Shown: positions 51,965 through 60,513 of the stretch, in pieces
Position numbering within the stretch: the first letter of the stretch is position 1
Layout of the letters: every line of letters starts with the position of its first letter
Assembly (NCBI RefSeq): GCF_002973525.1
Contig: NZ_PVEN01000009.1
Location: 226,774-290,773 of the forward strand
Origin: Paraburkholderia sp. BL21I4N1
GTDB taxonomy: Bacteria > Pseudomonadota > Gammaproteobacteria > Burkholderiales > Burkholderiaceae
DNA: 64,000 bases
Direction: 5' to 3'
Made by a program: the position numbers and the translations under genes
Notes under the pieces: model-generated
What the model saw: the letters and a program-made list of their open reading frames with translations, nothing else
Told to the model about the DNA's origin: nothing
Databases searched by the model: none

Positions 51965-52636
51965 TCATTCCTGCGCGATGACGGGACGCTCTCCCGCTTC
52001 CGGCCAGCGGTTTTCAAACACACATTCCGCGAGCGGCATGCGGCTCGCCCAGCGCTCCGTTTCAAGCATCGGTTCACTATAAAACCGGTCGACGTGGCCC
52101 AGACACAGAATCGCCACCGGCCGCGCGCCCGCCGGCATGTGCAGGAGCGTATGCACCGTGTCGACGTCGAACAGCGACACCCAGCCCATCCCCAACCCTT
52201 CCGCCCGCGCGGCCAGCCACATGTTCTGGATCGCGCACGCGACCGACGCGAGGTCCATCTCCGGCAAGGTACGGCGGCCGAAAATGTGCCGCTCGCGGCC
52301 GTCCATGAGCGCCATCACCAGCAGTTCGCCGCATTCCAGCATGCCTTCCACTTTCAGCTTCATGAACTCTTCGCGACGCTTGCCGAGCGCGTCGGCGGTG
52401 GCGAGCCGTTCGCTTTCGACGCTGGCGTGCAGCGCCGCGCGCAGCACCGGATCGGTGATGCGCGCGATGCGCCACGGCTGCATATAGCCGACGCTCGGCG
52501 CGTGATGCGCCGCGTCGAGCAGACGTTGCAGCACAGCCGGATCGACCGGATCGCGCACGAAGTGGCGCATGTCGCGGCGTTCATAAATGGCGCGGTAGAC
52601 GGCGTCGCGCTCGGAATCGTTAAAAGGCGTTGCCAT
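51965..52636 (-). CDS. bluB: 5,6-dimethylbenzimidazole synthase
   Basis: A 223-residue flavin-destructase of the nitroreductase fold that cleaves reduced FMN to 5,6-dimethylbenzimidazole, the lower ligand of vitamin B12. BluB landmarks are YERRDMRHFVRDPVDPAVLQRLLDAAHHAPSVGYMQPWRI and MGWVSLFDVDTV. Its start lies inside the end of cobB (17-base overlap), so the genes are in one operon. It is the last gene of the minus-strand cobalamin cluster. The presence of bluB says this organism makes its own lower ligand under aerobic conditions. Confidence 0.93.
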   Translation of the reverse strand: MATPFNDSERDAVYRAIYERRDMRHFVRDPVDPAVLQRLLDAAHHAPSVGYMQPWRIARITDPVLRAALHASVESERLATADALGKRREEFMKLKVEGMLECGELLVMALMDGRERHIFGRRTLPEMDLASVACAIQNMWLAARAEGLGMGWVSLFDVDTVHTLLHMPAGARPVAILCLGHVDRFYSEPMLETERWASRMPLAECVFENRWPEAGERPVIAQE

Positions 52637-53918
52637 GGAACAGAGCGGCCGTGAAGGCCGGGTTGGAGGGCCAGTAAGCGTGCATATAGGTTGCCACGAT
52701 GGCGCCGTGGCGATATAGGGCTTCGCCCGATGTCGCGCTGTTCGGCCGCGTTGCGTACTGCCACGGCGTGAGCGGCGTGGTCAGCTTCGAGTAGTGAAAC
52801 GTATGGCCCGTCAGCGCGCCGTGCGTGCCGTCGAGCTGTTGCATGCCGAGCGCGGTGAAGCGCGTTTGCATCGTCGCATGACCGGGCAGCAGGCCGAGCA
52901 TCGGCGTGCTCGTGCCTTGCGTATCGGTGAGCTGGTCGAGCAGGTACAGCATGCCGCCGCATTCGGCGACCACCGGTTTGCCGGCCGCCACGTGCGCGCG
53001 AATGCCTGCTGCGCTCTGTGTGTTGCTGGCCAGTGTCGGCGCGTGCAGTTCCGGATAACCGCCAGGCAGATAGAGGGAGTCGGCGTCTGGCGGGATGGCT
53101 TCGTCGGCGAGCGGCGAAAAGTAGGCGAGCCGCGCGCCGAGTGCTGCCAGCAGCGTGAGGTTGGCCGGGTAGATGAACGAGAATGCGGCGTCGCGCGCGA
53201 TCGCGATGGTTTGGCCTTCCAGCAGACGCGGCAGTTCGGCCGCCGCGGGCGGGCCGAATTCGACCGGCGGCGGTAGTGCGGCCAGCGCGGTTTCGCCGAG
53301 CGTGTCGGCGGCGCGATCGAGGCGTGCGTCCAGATCGTCGATCTCGGCCGCCTGATAAAGACCGAGGTGGCGATCCGGCAACCGGATTTCGTCGCTGGCG
53401 GCAATGTGACCGCACCAGCGCAGCCCGGGCGGCAACGCTTCTTGCAGCATCTGCGCGTGCCGCGCGGAGCCGACGCGATTCGCGAGCACGCCGTAGAACG
53501 GCACCTGCGGCTGGAATTGCGCAAGACCGAAGGCGACCGCGCCGAAGGTCTGCGCCATCGCCTTCGCCGAAATTACCGCGAGCACCGGCACGCCGAACGC
53601 GGTGGCGAGATCGGCGCTGCTCGGCGTGCCGTCGAACAGGCCCATCACGCCTTCAATCAGGATCAGGTCCGCTTCGGCCGCCGCCTGCGCGAGCAACGCG
53701 CGGCACGCGGGCTCGCCGACCATCCACAGATCGAGCGACAGCACCGGCGCGCCGCTCGCGCGTGCCAGAATCATCGGATCGAGGAAGTCCGGGCCGGTCT
53801 TGAACACGCGCACGCGTCGTCCCTGGCGCCGGTGATAGCGCGCGAGGCTCGCGGTGATCGTGGTCTTGCCTTGACCCGAAGCGGGCGCGCTGATGAAGAG
53901 CGCCGGGCACGCGCACAT
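52620..53918 (-). CDS. cobB: Cobyrinate a,c-diamide synthase
   Basis: A 432-residue ATP- and glutamine-dependent amidase. The N-terminal P-loop domain has ISAPASGQGKTTITASLARYHRRQGRRVRVFKTGPDFLDP. The C-terminal glutamine amidotransferase domain has the catalytic Cys in VVAECGGMLYLLDQL, and a later His-containing segment (THGALTGHTFHYSK). It amidates side chains a and c of hydrogenobyrinate or cobyrinate. It follows cobO with a 4-base gap and overlaps bluB. The organism also carries CobN, so the aerobic (late cobalt insertion) route is likely. Confidence 0.93.
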   Translation of the reverse strand: MCACPALFISAPASGQGKTTITASLARYHRRQGRRVRVFKTGPDFLDPMILARASGAPVLSLDLWMVGEPACRALLAQAAAEADLILIEGVMGLFDGTPSSADLATAFGVPVLAVISAKAMAQTFGAVAFGLAQFQPQVPFYGVLANRVGSARHAQMLQEALPPGLRWCGHIAASDEIRLPDRHLGLYQAAEIDDLDARLDRAADTLGETALAALPPPVEFGPPAAAELPRLLEGQTIAIARDAAFSFIYPANLTLLAALGARLAYFSPLADEAIPPDADSLYLPGGYPELHAPTLASNTQSAAGIRAHVAAGKPVVAECGGMLYLLDQLTDTQGTSTPMLGLLPGHATMQTRFTALGMQQLDGTHGALTGHTFHYSKLTTPLTPWQYATRPNSATSGEALYRHGAIVATYMHAYWPSNPAFTAALFHGNAF

Positions 53919-53921
53919 CGC

Positions 53922-54524
53922 TTAAAACTCCACGCCGCGTTGCGCTTTCACGCCTTGCTCGCGGTACGGATGCTTGACGATGCGCATTTCGGTGACGAGG
54001 TCGGCGGCTTCGATCAGCGCATCCGGCGCGTGACGGCCGGTCACGACCACGTGCAGCATCCCGGCGCGCGCGTTCAGCACGCCCAGCACTTCGTCGAGCG
54101 GCAGGTATTCGTATTTGAGGACGGTGTTCAGCTCGTCGAGGATCACCATCTGGTAATCGCCGCTCTCGATCATCCGGCGCGCTTCGTCCCAGCCTTTGCG
54201 CGCGGTGGCAATGTCGGCGTCGCGATTCTGCGTGTTCCACGTGTAGCCGTCGCCCATCGTGACGAAGTCGCAGTGAGCGATTGCGCCGAGGAAGTCGCGC
54301 TCCGACGTATGCAGCGCGCCCTTGATGAACTGCACGACGCCCAGTCGCATGCCGTGCCCCAGCACGCGAACGGCCATGCCGAACGCGGCGGTGGTTTTGC
54401 CCTTGCCGGTGCCGGTGTTGACGATCAGCAGACCTTTTTCGACGGTGGCCTGGGCCTGTTTCTTTTCGTGGCCTTCGCGCCGGCGTTCTGTCATCCGTTG
54501 ATGGGATTCGGGATCGGTTTTCAT
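53922..54524 (-). CDS. cobO: Cob(I)alamin adenosyltransferase (CobO/BtuR type)
   Basis: A 200-residue enzyme that transfers the 5'-deoxyadenosyl group of ATP to Co(I). The P-loop is LLIVNTGTGKGKTTAAFGMAVRVLG. Other CobO/CobA motifs are VQFIKGALHTSERDF, TWNTQNRDAD and VILDELNTVLKYEYLP. ATG 54524 has AGGA upstream and overlaps the CobE stop (ATGA), which removes a 48-residue non-coding extension. It is between cobE and cobB in the operon. Confidence 0.93.
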   Translation of the reverse strand: MKTDPESHQRMTERRREGHEKKQAQATVEKGLLIVNTGTGKGKTTAAFGMAVRVLGHGMRLGVVQFIKGALHTSERDFLGAIAHCDFVTMGDGYTWNTQNRDADIATARKGWDEARRMIESGDYQMVILDELNTVLKYEYLPLDEVLGVLNARAGMLHVVVTGRHAPDALIEAADLVTEMRIVKHPYREQGVKAQRGVEF

Positions 54525-54943
54525 GGCAGGTCCTGTGGTTGGATGGCGTTGCCGGTGGCAGTGGCGATGGCCACGGTGACCCCGGCATGGATCGTCTTGC
54601 GTACGATAAGGCGGACTTGCGACGTGGCCAATTCGCCCGCCGCGGCCAGCAGCGCGCACGGTTCGCACACACCGTCCACGCCGAAATGGGTTTGTGCCGC
54701 TGCCGAGGGTGTTTCTACCGGCACCGTCGCGATCTGCTCGCGGCTGAAGAAAACCAGCGGCAAAGCATGGCGTGTGCAGAACTCGAGCAAACCGGCCTGC
54801 CGGGATTTACTGTCGATCGAAGCGACGACACGGATCTGATCGAGCCGATACGTGCCGAGCGCGGCGCGCACGGCCGCTTCGATCTGCTCGACCGAACCCT
54901 GCAAGCGGCAGCCGATGCCCACGCTCAGCCACGCGCGGCTCAT
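54521..54943 (-). CDS. cobE: Cobalamin biosynthesis protein CobE (CbiG C-terminal domain)
   Basis: A 140-residue protein related to the C-terminal domain of CbiG. Recognisable segments are LSVGIGCRLQGSVEQIEAAV at the start, IDSKSRQAGLLEFCTRHALPLVFFS in the middle and GVDGVCEPCALLAAAG towards the end. In aerobic pathways it is made as stand-alone CobE, whose exact function is not settled. The open frame extends 116 codons further upstream towards and into the riboswitch on the other strand. The ATG at 54943 gives the normal family length, but a TTG near 55038 or a GTG near 55114 cannot be excluded. It overlaps cobO by ATGA. Confidence 0.82.
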   Translation of the reverse strand: MSRAWLSVGIGCRLQGSVEQIEAAVRAALGTYRLDQIRVVASIDSKSRQAGLLEFCTRHALPLVFFSREQIATVPVETPSAAAQTHFGVDGVCEPCALLAAAGELATSQVRLIVRKTIHAGVTVAIATATGNAIQPQDLP

Positions 54944-55157
54944 CGCGGCGTGCGCGGCGCGCGCCACGTCGTCAGCGGATTGGAAGGACGAAACAGGAAG
55001 AAGCGTCTGAGGGCTGGCATCGAGGTCATGCAAATACAACGAATTCCCGTTTGACGGCCCAAGCGAACGCCTGAGCGGGCGTATGGGCGGGCCCCCAACG
55101 CGCGCATACGATAGCACACGAGGCCCCGCCCGATAAGCCTTCGCGGCCGGTGTCGCC

Positions 55158-55186
55158 TTGACGGCGGCGGGCCACGAGCCTACACT
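55158..55186 (+). promoter_or_regulatory. Sigma-70 promoter for the cobalamin riboswitch transcript
   Basis: TTGACG (55158-55163), a 17-base spacer, and TACACT (55181-55186). Transcription would start near 55193, at the edge of the riboswitch, which supports the assignment. Confidence 0.75.
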
Positions 55187-55199
55187 CGCACGCACTTTT

Positions 55200-55452
55200 G
55201 GTGCTCGTGTGCGCGCTCTCGCGCACGCAGTTAAACGGGAAACAGGGTGCCCGCCTGCAATGGACCGGGTCAACCTGTGCTGCCCCCGCAACGGTAAGCG
55301 AAATGTGGCGTCCGGTTCCGTTCCGGCGCCGCGGAGCCGGCTTCAATGTCCACGCGCAAGGCTGCGTCGGCATGTCACCACTGGGCGAGAAACTCCTCGC
55401 CCGGGAAGGGGAAGCGGCGCTTTCGCCAGCCCGGATACCGGCCAGAACACGC
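55200..55452 (+). promoter_or_regulatory. Cobalamin riboswitch
   Basis: The sequence carries the conserved core of the AdoCbl riboswitch in order: TTAAACGGGAAACAGGGTG (55231-55249), GCTGCCCCCGCAACGGTAAGC (55280-55300, the CCCGCnAC core), the B12 box CACCACTGGGCGAG with CCCGGGAAGG (55377-55410), and GCCAGCCCGGATACCGGCC (55425-55443). A P1 helix can form between CGTGT (55206) and ACACG (55447). It lies about 150 bases upstream of cobW on the same strand and should reduce expression of cobW-cobN-chlID when adenosylcobalamin is plentiful. End points are approximate. Confidence 0.92.
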
Positions 55453-55599
55453 AGAGCGAACGCCGCGGGGATGCGGTGTGCGCTCATAACTTCATTCCCG
55501 TGTTTTGTTATCGACGTGGGCCGGAGCGTGCGCTCCCGGTGTCCGCATAGAACGAAGCGCGCCGGCGTAGCCGTGCAACTCCTACGGATGGACCTCACG

Positions 55600-56691
55600 A
55601 TGCAAACTCAAATGCGCAAGATTCCCGTCACCATCGTCACGGGCTTTCTCGGCAGCGGCAAGACCACGTTGCTGCGGCACATTCTTCAGCATGCGGGCGG
55701 CAAGCGCATCGCGGTGATCGTCAACGAGTTCGGCGAACTCGGGATCGACGGCGAAATCCTCAAGGGTTGCGGCATCGGTTGCGACGAAAACGGCGTCGAA
55801 ACCGAAGGCCAACTGTATGAGCTGGCGAACGGTTGCCTGTGCTGCACCGTCCAGGAAGAGTTCTTCCCGGTAATGGAAAAGCTCGTGGAACGCCGTGGCC
55901 AGATCGATCACGTGCTGATCGAGACCTCCGGCCTCGCGTTGCCCAAGCCGCTCGTGCAGGCATTCAACTGGCCGCAGATCAAGAATAGCTTTACCGTCGA
56001 CGCGGTGGTCACGGTGGTGGACGGTCCGGCTACCGCAAGCGGCCAGTTCGCCGACAATCCGCTCGCCGTTGACGCGCAGCGCAAGGCCGATCCGAATCTC
56101 GATCACGAATCGCCGCTGCACGAACTGTTCGAAGACCAGTTGTCCGCGGCCGATCTGGTGATCCTGAACAAGACCGATCTGCTCGACGACACGCAGCAAG
56201 GCGCGGTCGAGGCGGTGATCCGCGAAGAGATTCCGCCGCAGGTGAAGATCGTGCGCGCCCACATGGGCCAGCTCGACCTGCATACGTTGCTCGGGCTCGA
56301 AGCGGCGTCCGAGGAAACGATTCATTTGCGCCACGACCACCACGGTTCCGCTGAAGACGCCGATCACCATCACGACGAATTCGATTCGGTGGTGGTGCAG
56401 GCGGACGCGCCGTCGCGCGAAGCGGTGATCGCCGCGCTGCAAGCGCTCGTCGAAACCAGCACGATTTACCGCGTGAAGGGTTTCGCGGCGCTGCCGGGCG
56501 CGCCGATGCGTCTGGTGATTCAAGGCGTGGGGCGCCGCTTCGACAGCTATTTCGATCGACGCTGGCAAGCCGGCGAAGGCGGCCGCAGCCGCTTCGTGCT
56601 GATCGGCGAGGACCTCGATCAGGCCGCGCTGCAACGTGCGTTCGATGCCGCGCTCGGCGTCTCGTCCGGCAACGCGGCGCACCAGGCGTAA
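55600..56691 (+). CDS. cobW: CobW, metal-chaperone GTPase
   Basis: A 363-residue G3E GTPase. The P-loop is TGFLGSGKTT (residues about 14-23), the metal-binding CXCC motif is GCLCCTV (79-82), and the G4 motif is LNKTD. A His-rich loop (RHDHHGSAEDADHHHDEFD) lies before the CobW C-terminal domain. The family delivers Co2+ to the cobalt chelatase. ATG 55600 has GGA at a good distance; ATG 55588 is an alternative. It is the first gene after the riboswitch and is followed after six bases by cobN. Confidence 0.92.
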   Translation: MQTQMRKIPVTIVTGFLGSGKTTLLRHILQHAGGKRIAVIVNEFGELGIDGEILKGCGIGCDENGVETEGQLYELANGCLCCTVQEEFFPVMEKLVERRGQIDHVLIETSGLALPKPLVQAFNWPQIKNSFTVDAVVTVVDGPATASGQFADNPLAVDAQRKADPNLDHESPLHELFEDQLSAADLVILNKTDLLDDTQQGAVEAVIREEIPPQVKIVRAHMGQLDLHTLLGLEAASEETIHLRHDHHGSAEDADHHHDEFDSVVVQADAPSREAVIAALQALVETSTIYRVKGFAALPGAPMRLVIQGVGRRFDSYFDRRWQAGEGGRSRFVLIGEDLDQAALQRAFDAALGVSSGNAAHQA

Positions 56692-56697
56692 GCGCAC

Positions 56698-59600
56698 ATG
56701 CATCTGCTGCGCACGACGCCGGGCGGGTTTGTCGACGATACGCAAGGCGTGATCCGTATCGATCAGCAGCCTGCCGAGATTGTCGTGCTCAGTTCCGCCG
56801 ACACCACGCTGTCGCTGCTGGCGAGCGTGTTTCCGCGTCTGGGTGAGGGCTTTCCCAGCCTGCGGCTCGCGAACGTCACGTATCTGCGACAACCGGCTTC
56901 GGTGGACTTCTATGTCGAAGACGTGTTGCAGCATGCGCGCGTGGTGGTGGTCGATCATCTCGGCGGCGAGGCGTATTGGCCTTACGGCATCGAACAGGTG
57001 GTCGCGCTCGCCGAGCGGAAACAGCAAACGCTCGCGATGTTTTCCGGCGACCTGCAGGAAGACCCGAATCTACTGGCGCGCAGCACGGCGGACGCCGATC
57101 TGTGTCATCAGTTGTGGCGCTATCTGCGCGAAGGCGGCGCGCAAAATGCCGAGGCGTTTTTGCGCTGTATCGCGCACCGCACGTTCGGCTGGGGACGTGA
57201 GCCGGCGCCGCCGCGCGCGTTGCCCGCCGCGACGCTCTATCACCCCGGGCGCGATACGCCAAGCGTCGCCGATTGGCAGACGCGCTGGCGCGCCGGCGCG
57301 CCGGTGGCCGCGATTCTGTTCTACAAGGCGCATCTGCAGGCGGCCAATACGGCGGTGTTCGATGCGCTGATCGACGCGCTCGAATCGCAAGGACTCAATC
57401 CGCTGCCGATCGCGATTACGTCGCTCAAGGATGCGATGAGCCGCGACGTCGTGCAGTCGTTGTGCGCGCAACATCAGGTCGCGGTGGTGTTGAATACGAC
57501 CGCGTTCGCCGCGTCCGCGATCGACGATCCCGAGCCGCTCGCGCTCGCCGGCGACGCCCCAGTGCTGCAGGTGATTCTGAGTGGCGGCAATCGCGAGGAC
57601 TGGCTGAAGGACAACCAGGGCCTCAATTCTCGCGATATCGCGATGCATATCGCGCTGCCGGAAGTGGACGGGCGGATTATCACGCGTGCCATCAGTTTCA
57701 AGGGCCTCGCCTATCGTTGTCCGCACACCGAAGTCGACGTGGTCCGCTATCAGCCGGATCTCGAACGTGTGGGCTTTCTTGCCGAACTGAGCCGCCGCTG
57801 GTGCCGTCTCGGCACGCTCGATAACGCGGACAAGAAACTCGCGCTGATTCTCGCCAACTATCCGACGAGCGAAGGGCGGATCGGCAATGGCGTGGGACTC
57901 GACACGCCGGCTTCGGTGGTCGGCATTCTGGCAATGCTGCGCGACGAAGGTTACCGTCTCGCCGATTTACCCGCGGACGGCGGGGCGCTACTGCAGAAGC
58001 TCACCGAAGGGGTGACCAACGACCCGATGGTGCGCGATTTGCGTCCCGCCTTGCAAAGCCTCGCGCTCGACGACTATCTGACTTACTTCAACGCGTTGCC
58101 CGCCGAGGCGCGCACGGCATTGAACACGCGTTGGGGCACGCCCGAGCAGGATCCGACGTTGCGGCGCGGCCGCTTCATGATCGCGGGATGGCGCTGCGGG
58201 CAGGTGTTCGTCGGCATTCAGCCGTCGCGTTCGCGCGAGCAGGGCGACTACGCGAGCTATCACGACGCCGAACTCGTGCCGCCGCATGCGTACCTCGCGT
58301 TCTATTTCTGGCTGCGTCATCGGTTCGGGATCGACGCGGTCGTGCACGTCGGCAAGCACGGTAATCTCGAATGGCTGCCCGGTAAGAGCGTCGCGCTGAG
58401 CGAGACATGCTGGCCCGATCTGATTCTCGGGCCGATGCCGCATCTGTATCCGTTTATCGTCAACGATCCGGGCGAGGGCAGTCAGGCGAAGCGTCGCGCG
58501 CAGGCCGTGATCATCGATCATTTGATGCCGCCGCTCACGCGCGCCGAAACGTACGGGCCGTTGCAGGATCTCGAACGCCAGGTCGACGAATACTATGAAG
58601 CGCTGATGGTCGACCCGCGCCGCTCGAAGCTGTTGCGGCGCACGATTCTGGCGACCATCGTCGAACATAAGCTGCATGAAGAGCTGAGCCTCGCGGCGCC
58701 GAACGGGCAGGACGCGGAAGATACGCTGCTGACGCGTGTCGACGCGTGGCTGTGCGAGTTGAAAGAAGCGCAGATTCGCGATGGTTTGCACACGTTCGGC
58801 CAATCGCCCGCTGGTGTGCAGCGGCGCGATACGTTGCTGGCGTTGGGACGCTTTCCCGTCGGCGATGGGCAAGGCGATAAGGCCGGGTTGATCGATGCAC
58901 TGGCGCGCGATCTGCGGATGGATCATCTGTTCGATCCGTTGTCGGTGGATTGGTCGGCGGCGTGGGACGGGCCGCGTCCCGAGGTGCTGAAGCGCGTGAG
59001 CGATGCGCCGTGGCGGCATGGCGGCGATACGCGCGAACGGCTGGAGTTGCTGGCGGCGGAGATGTTGCGGGGCGTGTGTGGTGATCGTGGCGAAGGCGCC
59101 GGGGCGGATGTTTTGACACCCGCCGCTGGAAGTTTGCCGCAAGCGGAGCGCGTGATCGAGCGTCTGCGCAACGATGTATTGCCTCGGCTCGACGCGTGCG
59201 GTCCGCAGGAAATGAGGCAGTTAAAGCGTGGTCTGGAAGGGCGGTTCGTGCCGGCGGGGCCGAGCGGATCGCCGTCGCGCGGACGTCCCGACGTCCTGCC
59301 CACCGGTCGCAATTTCTATTCCGTCGACACGCGCGCGATTCCGACGCAAGCCGCCTGGTCGCTCGGATTGAAGTCCGCCCAGCAACTGATCGAACGGCAT
59401 TTGCAGGAGAAAGGCGACTATCCGCGCGCTATCGGCCTCTCGGTGTGGGGCACCGCGACGATGCGCACCGGTGGCGACGATATCGCCCAGGCGCTCGCGT
59501 TGCTCGGCGTGCGGCCGAAGTGGGCGCCGGGCAGTCATCGCGTGACCGACTTCGAGATCATGCCGATCGACGCGTTCGACCGGCCGCGTATCGACGTCAC

Positions 59601-60513
59601 GCTGCGCGTGTCCGGTTTTTTCCGCGATGCGTTCGCAAACGTGATGCATCTGTTCGACGCCGCGGTGCAAGCCGTGGCCGAACTCGATGAGCCCGAGGCG
59701 TTGAACCCGATTCGCGCGCGCGTGCTGCGCGAACGCGACGCGCTGATTGCGCGCGGCATGGACGCTGCCGAAGCGCGCCGGCGCGCCGGCTGGCGCGTGT
59801 TCAGCGCGCGGCCCGGCGCGTATGGCGCGGGTCTGCAGGACATGATCGACTCGCAACACTGGCAGACCGACGCCGATCTCGCGAATGCCTATCAGGCGTG
59901 GGGTGGTTACGCGTACACGCAGAAAAGCGCGGGCGAAGAGGCGCGGCAAGCGTTCGGCGTGCGCCTCGCCGCGATGGATGTGGTGCTGCAGAATCAGGAC
60001 AATCGCGAGCACGATCTGCTCGATTCGAACGATTACTACCAGTTTCAAGGGGGCATGGTCGCGGCGGTGCGGCATCTGGCCGGCGATCAGCCGAGTGTGT
60101 ATCACGCCGATCACAGCAATCCGGCCGCGCCGCGCGTGCGTACGCTGCATGAGGAGATCGCGCGGGTGATTCGCTCGCGCGTGGTCAATCCGAAATGGCT
60201 CGACGGTGTGAAGCGTCACGGCTACAAGGGTGCGGCGGAAATTGCCGCGACGGTGGACTATCTGTACGGATATGACGCGACCGCACGTGTCGTTGCGGAT
60301 CACCAATATGCGCTCGTCACCGATGCTTATCTGAACGATGCGGATACTCGCGAGTTCTTGCAACGGCACAATCCGCATGCGTTGCATTCGATTTGCGAGC
60401 GGCTGATCGAGGCGATCCAGCGAGGGTTGTGGCAGGCGCCTGGTGAGTATCGTGGGCAGGTTGAAGGGTACTTGCTCGAGAGTGAACAGCAGCTTGAAGG
60501 GGCGCAGAGATGA
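56698..60513 (+). CDS. cobN: Cobaltochelatase large subunit
   Basis: A 1271-residue enzyme that inserts Co2+ into hydrogenobyrinic acid a,c-diamide, normally with two AAA+ partner subunits. Family landmarks include VDAVVHVGKHGNLEWLPGK-type sequence near residue 545 (AVVHVGKHGNLEWLPGKSVALS), GNGVGLDTPASVVGILAML, and NRDEPSV-like segments near the C-terminus (DNREHDLLDSNDYYQFQGGM). The closely related ChlH/BchH act on magnesium, but the context (cobW, riboswitch, bluB, cobB) assigns this to cobalt. Its stop overlaps the start of the AAA+ subunit gene (ATGA). CobS/CobT genes are not present; the partner is the ChlI/ChlD-type gene that follows. Confidence 0.94.
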   Translation: MHLLRTTPGGFVDDTQGVIRIDQQPAEIVVLSSADTTLSLLASVFPRLGEGFPSLRLANVTYLRQPASVDFYVEDVLQHARVVVVDHLGGEAYWPYGIEQVVALAERKQQTLAMFSGDLQEDPNLLARSTADADLCHQLWRYLREGGAQNAEAFLRCIAHRTFGWGREPAPPRALPAATLYHPGRDTPSVADWQTRWRAGAPVAAILFYKAHLQAANTAVFDALIDALESQGLNPLPIAITSLKDAMSRDVVQSLCAQHQVAVVLNTTAFAASAIDDPEPLALAGDAPVLQVILSGGNREDWLKDNQGLNSRDIAMHIALPEVDGRIITRAISFKGLAYRCPHTEVDVVRYQPDLERVGFLAELSRRWCRLGTLDNADKKLALILANYPTSEGRIGNGVGLDTPASVVGILAMLRDEGYRLADLPADGGALLQKLTEGVTNDPMVRDLRPALQSLALDDYLTYFNALPAEARTALNTRWGTPEQDPTLRRGRFMIAGWRCGQVFVGIQPSRSREQGDYASYHDAELVPPHAYLAFYFWLRHRFGIDAVVHVGKHGNLEWLPGKSVALSETCWPDLILGPMPHLYPFIVNDPGEGSQAKRRAQAVIIDHLMPPLTRAETYGPLQDLERQVDEYYEALMVDPRRSKLLRRTILATIVEHKLHEELSLAAPNGQDAEDTLLTRVDAWLCELKEAQIRDGLHTFGQSPAGVQRRDTLLALGRFPVGDGQGDKAGLIDALARDLRMDHLFDPLSVDWSAAWDGPRPEVLKRVSDAPWRHGGDTRERLELLAAEMLRGVCGDRGEGAGADVLTPAAGSLPQAERVIERLRNDVLPRLDACGPQEMRQLKRGLEGRFVPAGPSGSPSRGRPDVLPTGRNFYSVDTRAIPTQAAWSLGLKSAQQLIERHLQEKGDYPRAIGLSVWGTATMRTGGDDIAQALALLGVRPKWAPGSHRVTDFEIMPIDAFDRPRIDVTLRVSGFFRDAFANVMHLFDAAVQAVAELDEPEALNPIRARVLRERDALIARGMDAAEARRRAGWRVFSARPGAYGAGLQDMIDSQHWQTDADLANAYQAWGGYAYTQKSAGEEARQAFGVRLAAMDVVLQNQDNREHDLLDSNDYYQFQGGMVAAVRHLAGDQPSVYHADHSNPAAPRVRTLHEEIARVIRSRVVNPKWLDGVKRHGYKGAAEIAATVDYLYGYDATARVVADHQYALVTDAYLNDADTREFLQRHNPHALHSICERLIEAIQRGLWQAPGEYRGQVEGYLLESEQQLEGAQR

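Noticed and set aside
55198..55587. N-terminal extension of CobW back to 55198
   Set aside because: This part is occupied by the cobalamin riboswitch; the open frame there is fortuitous.
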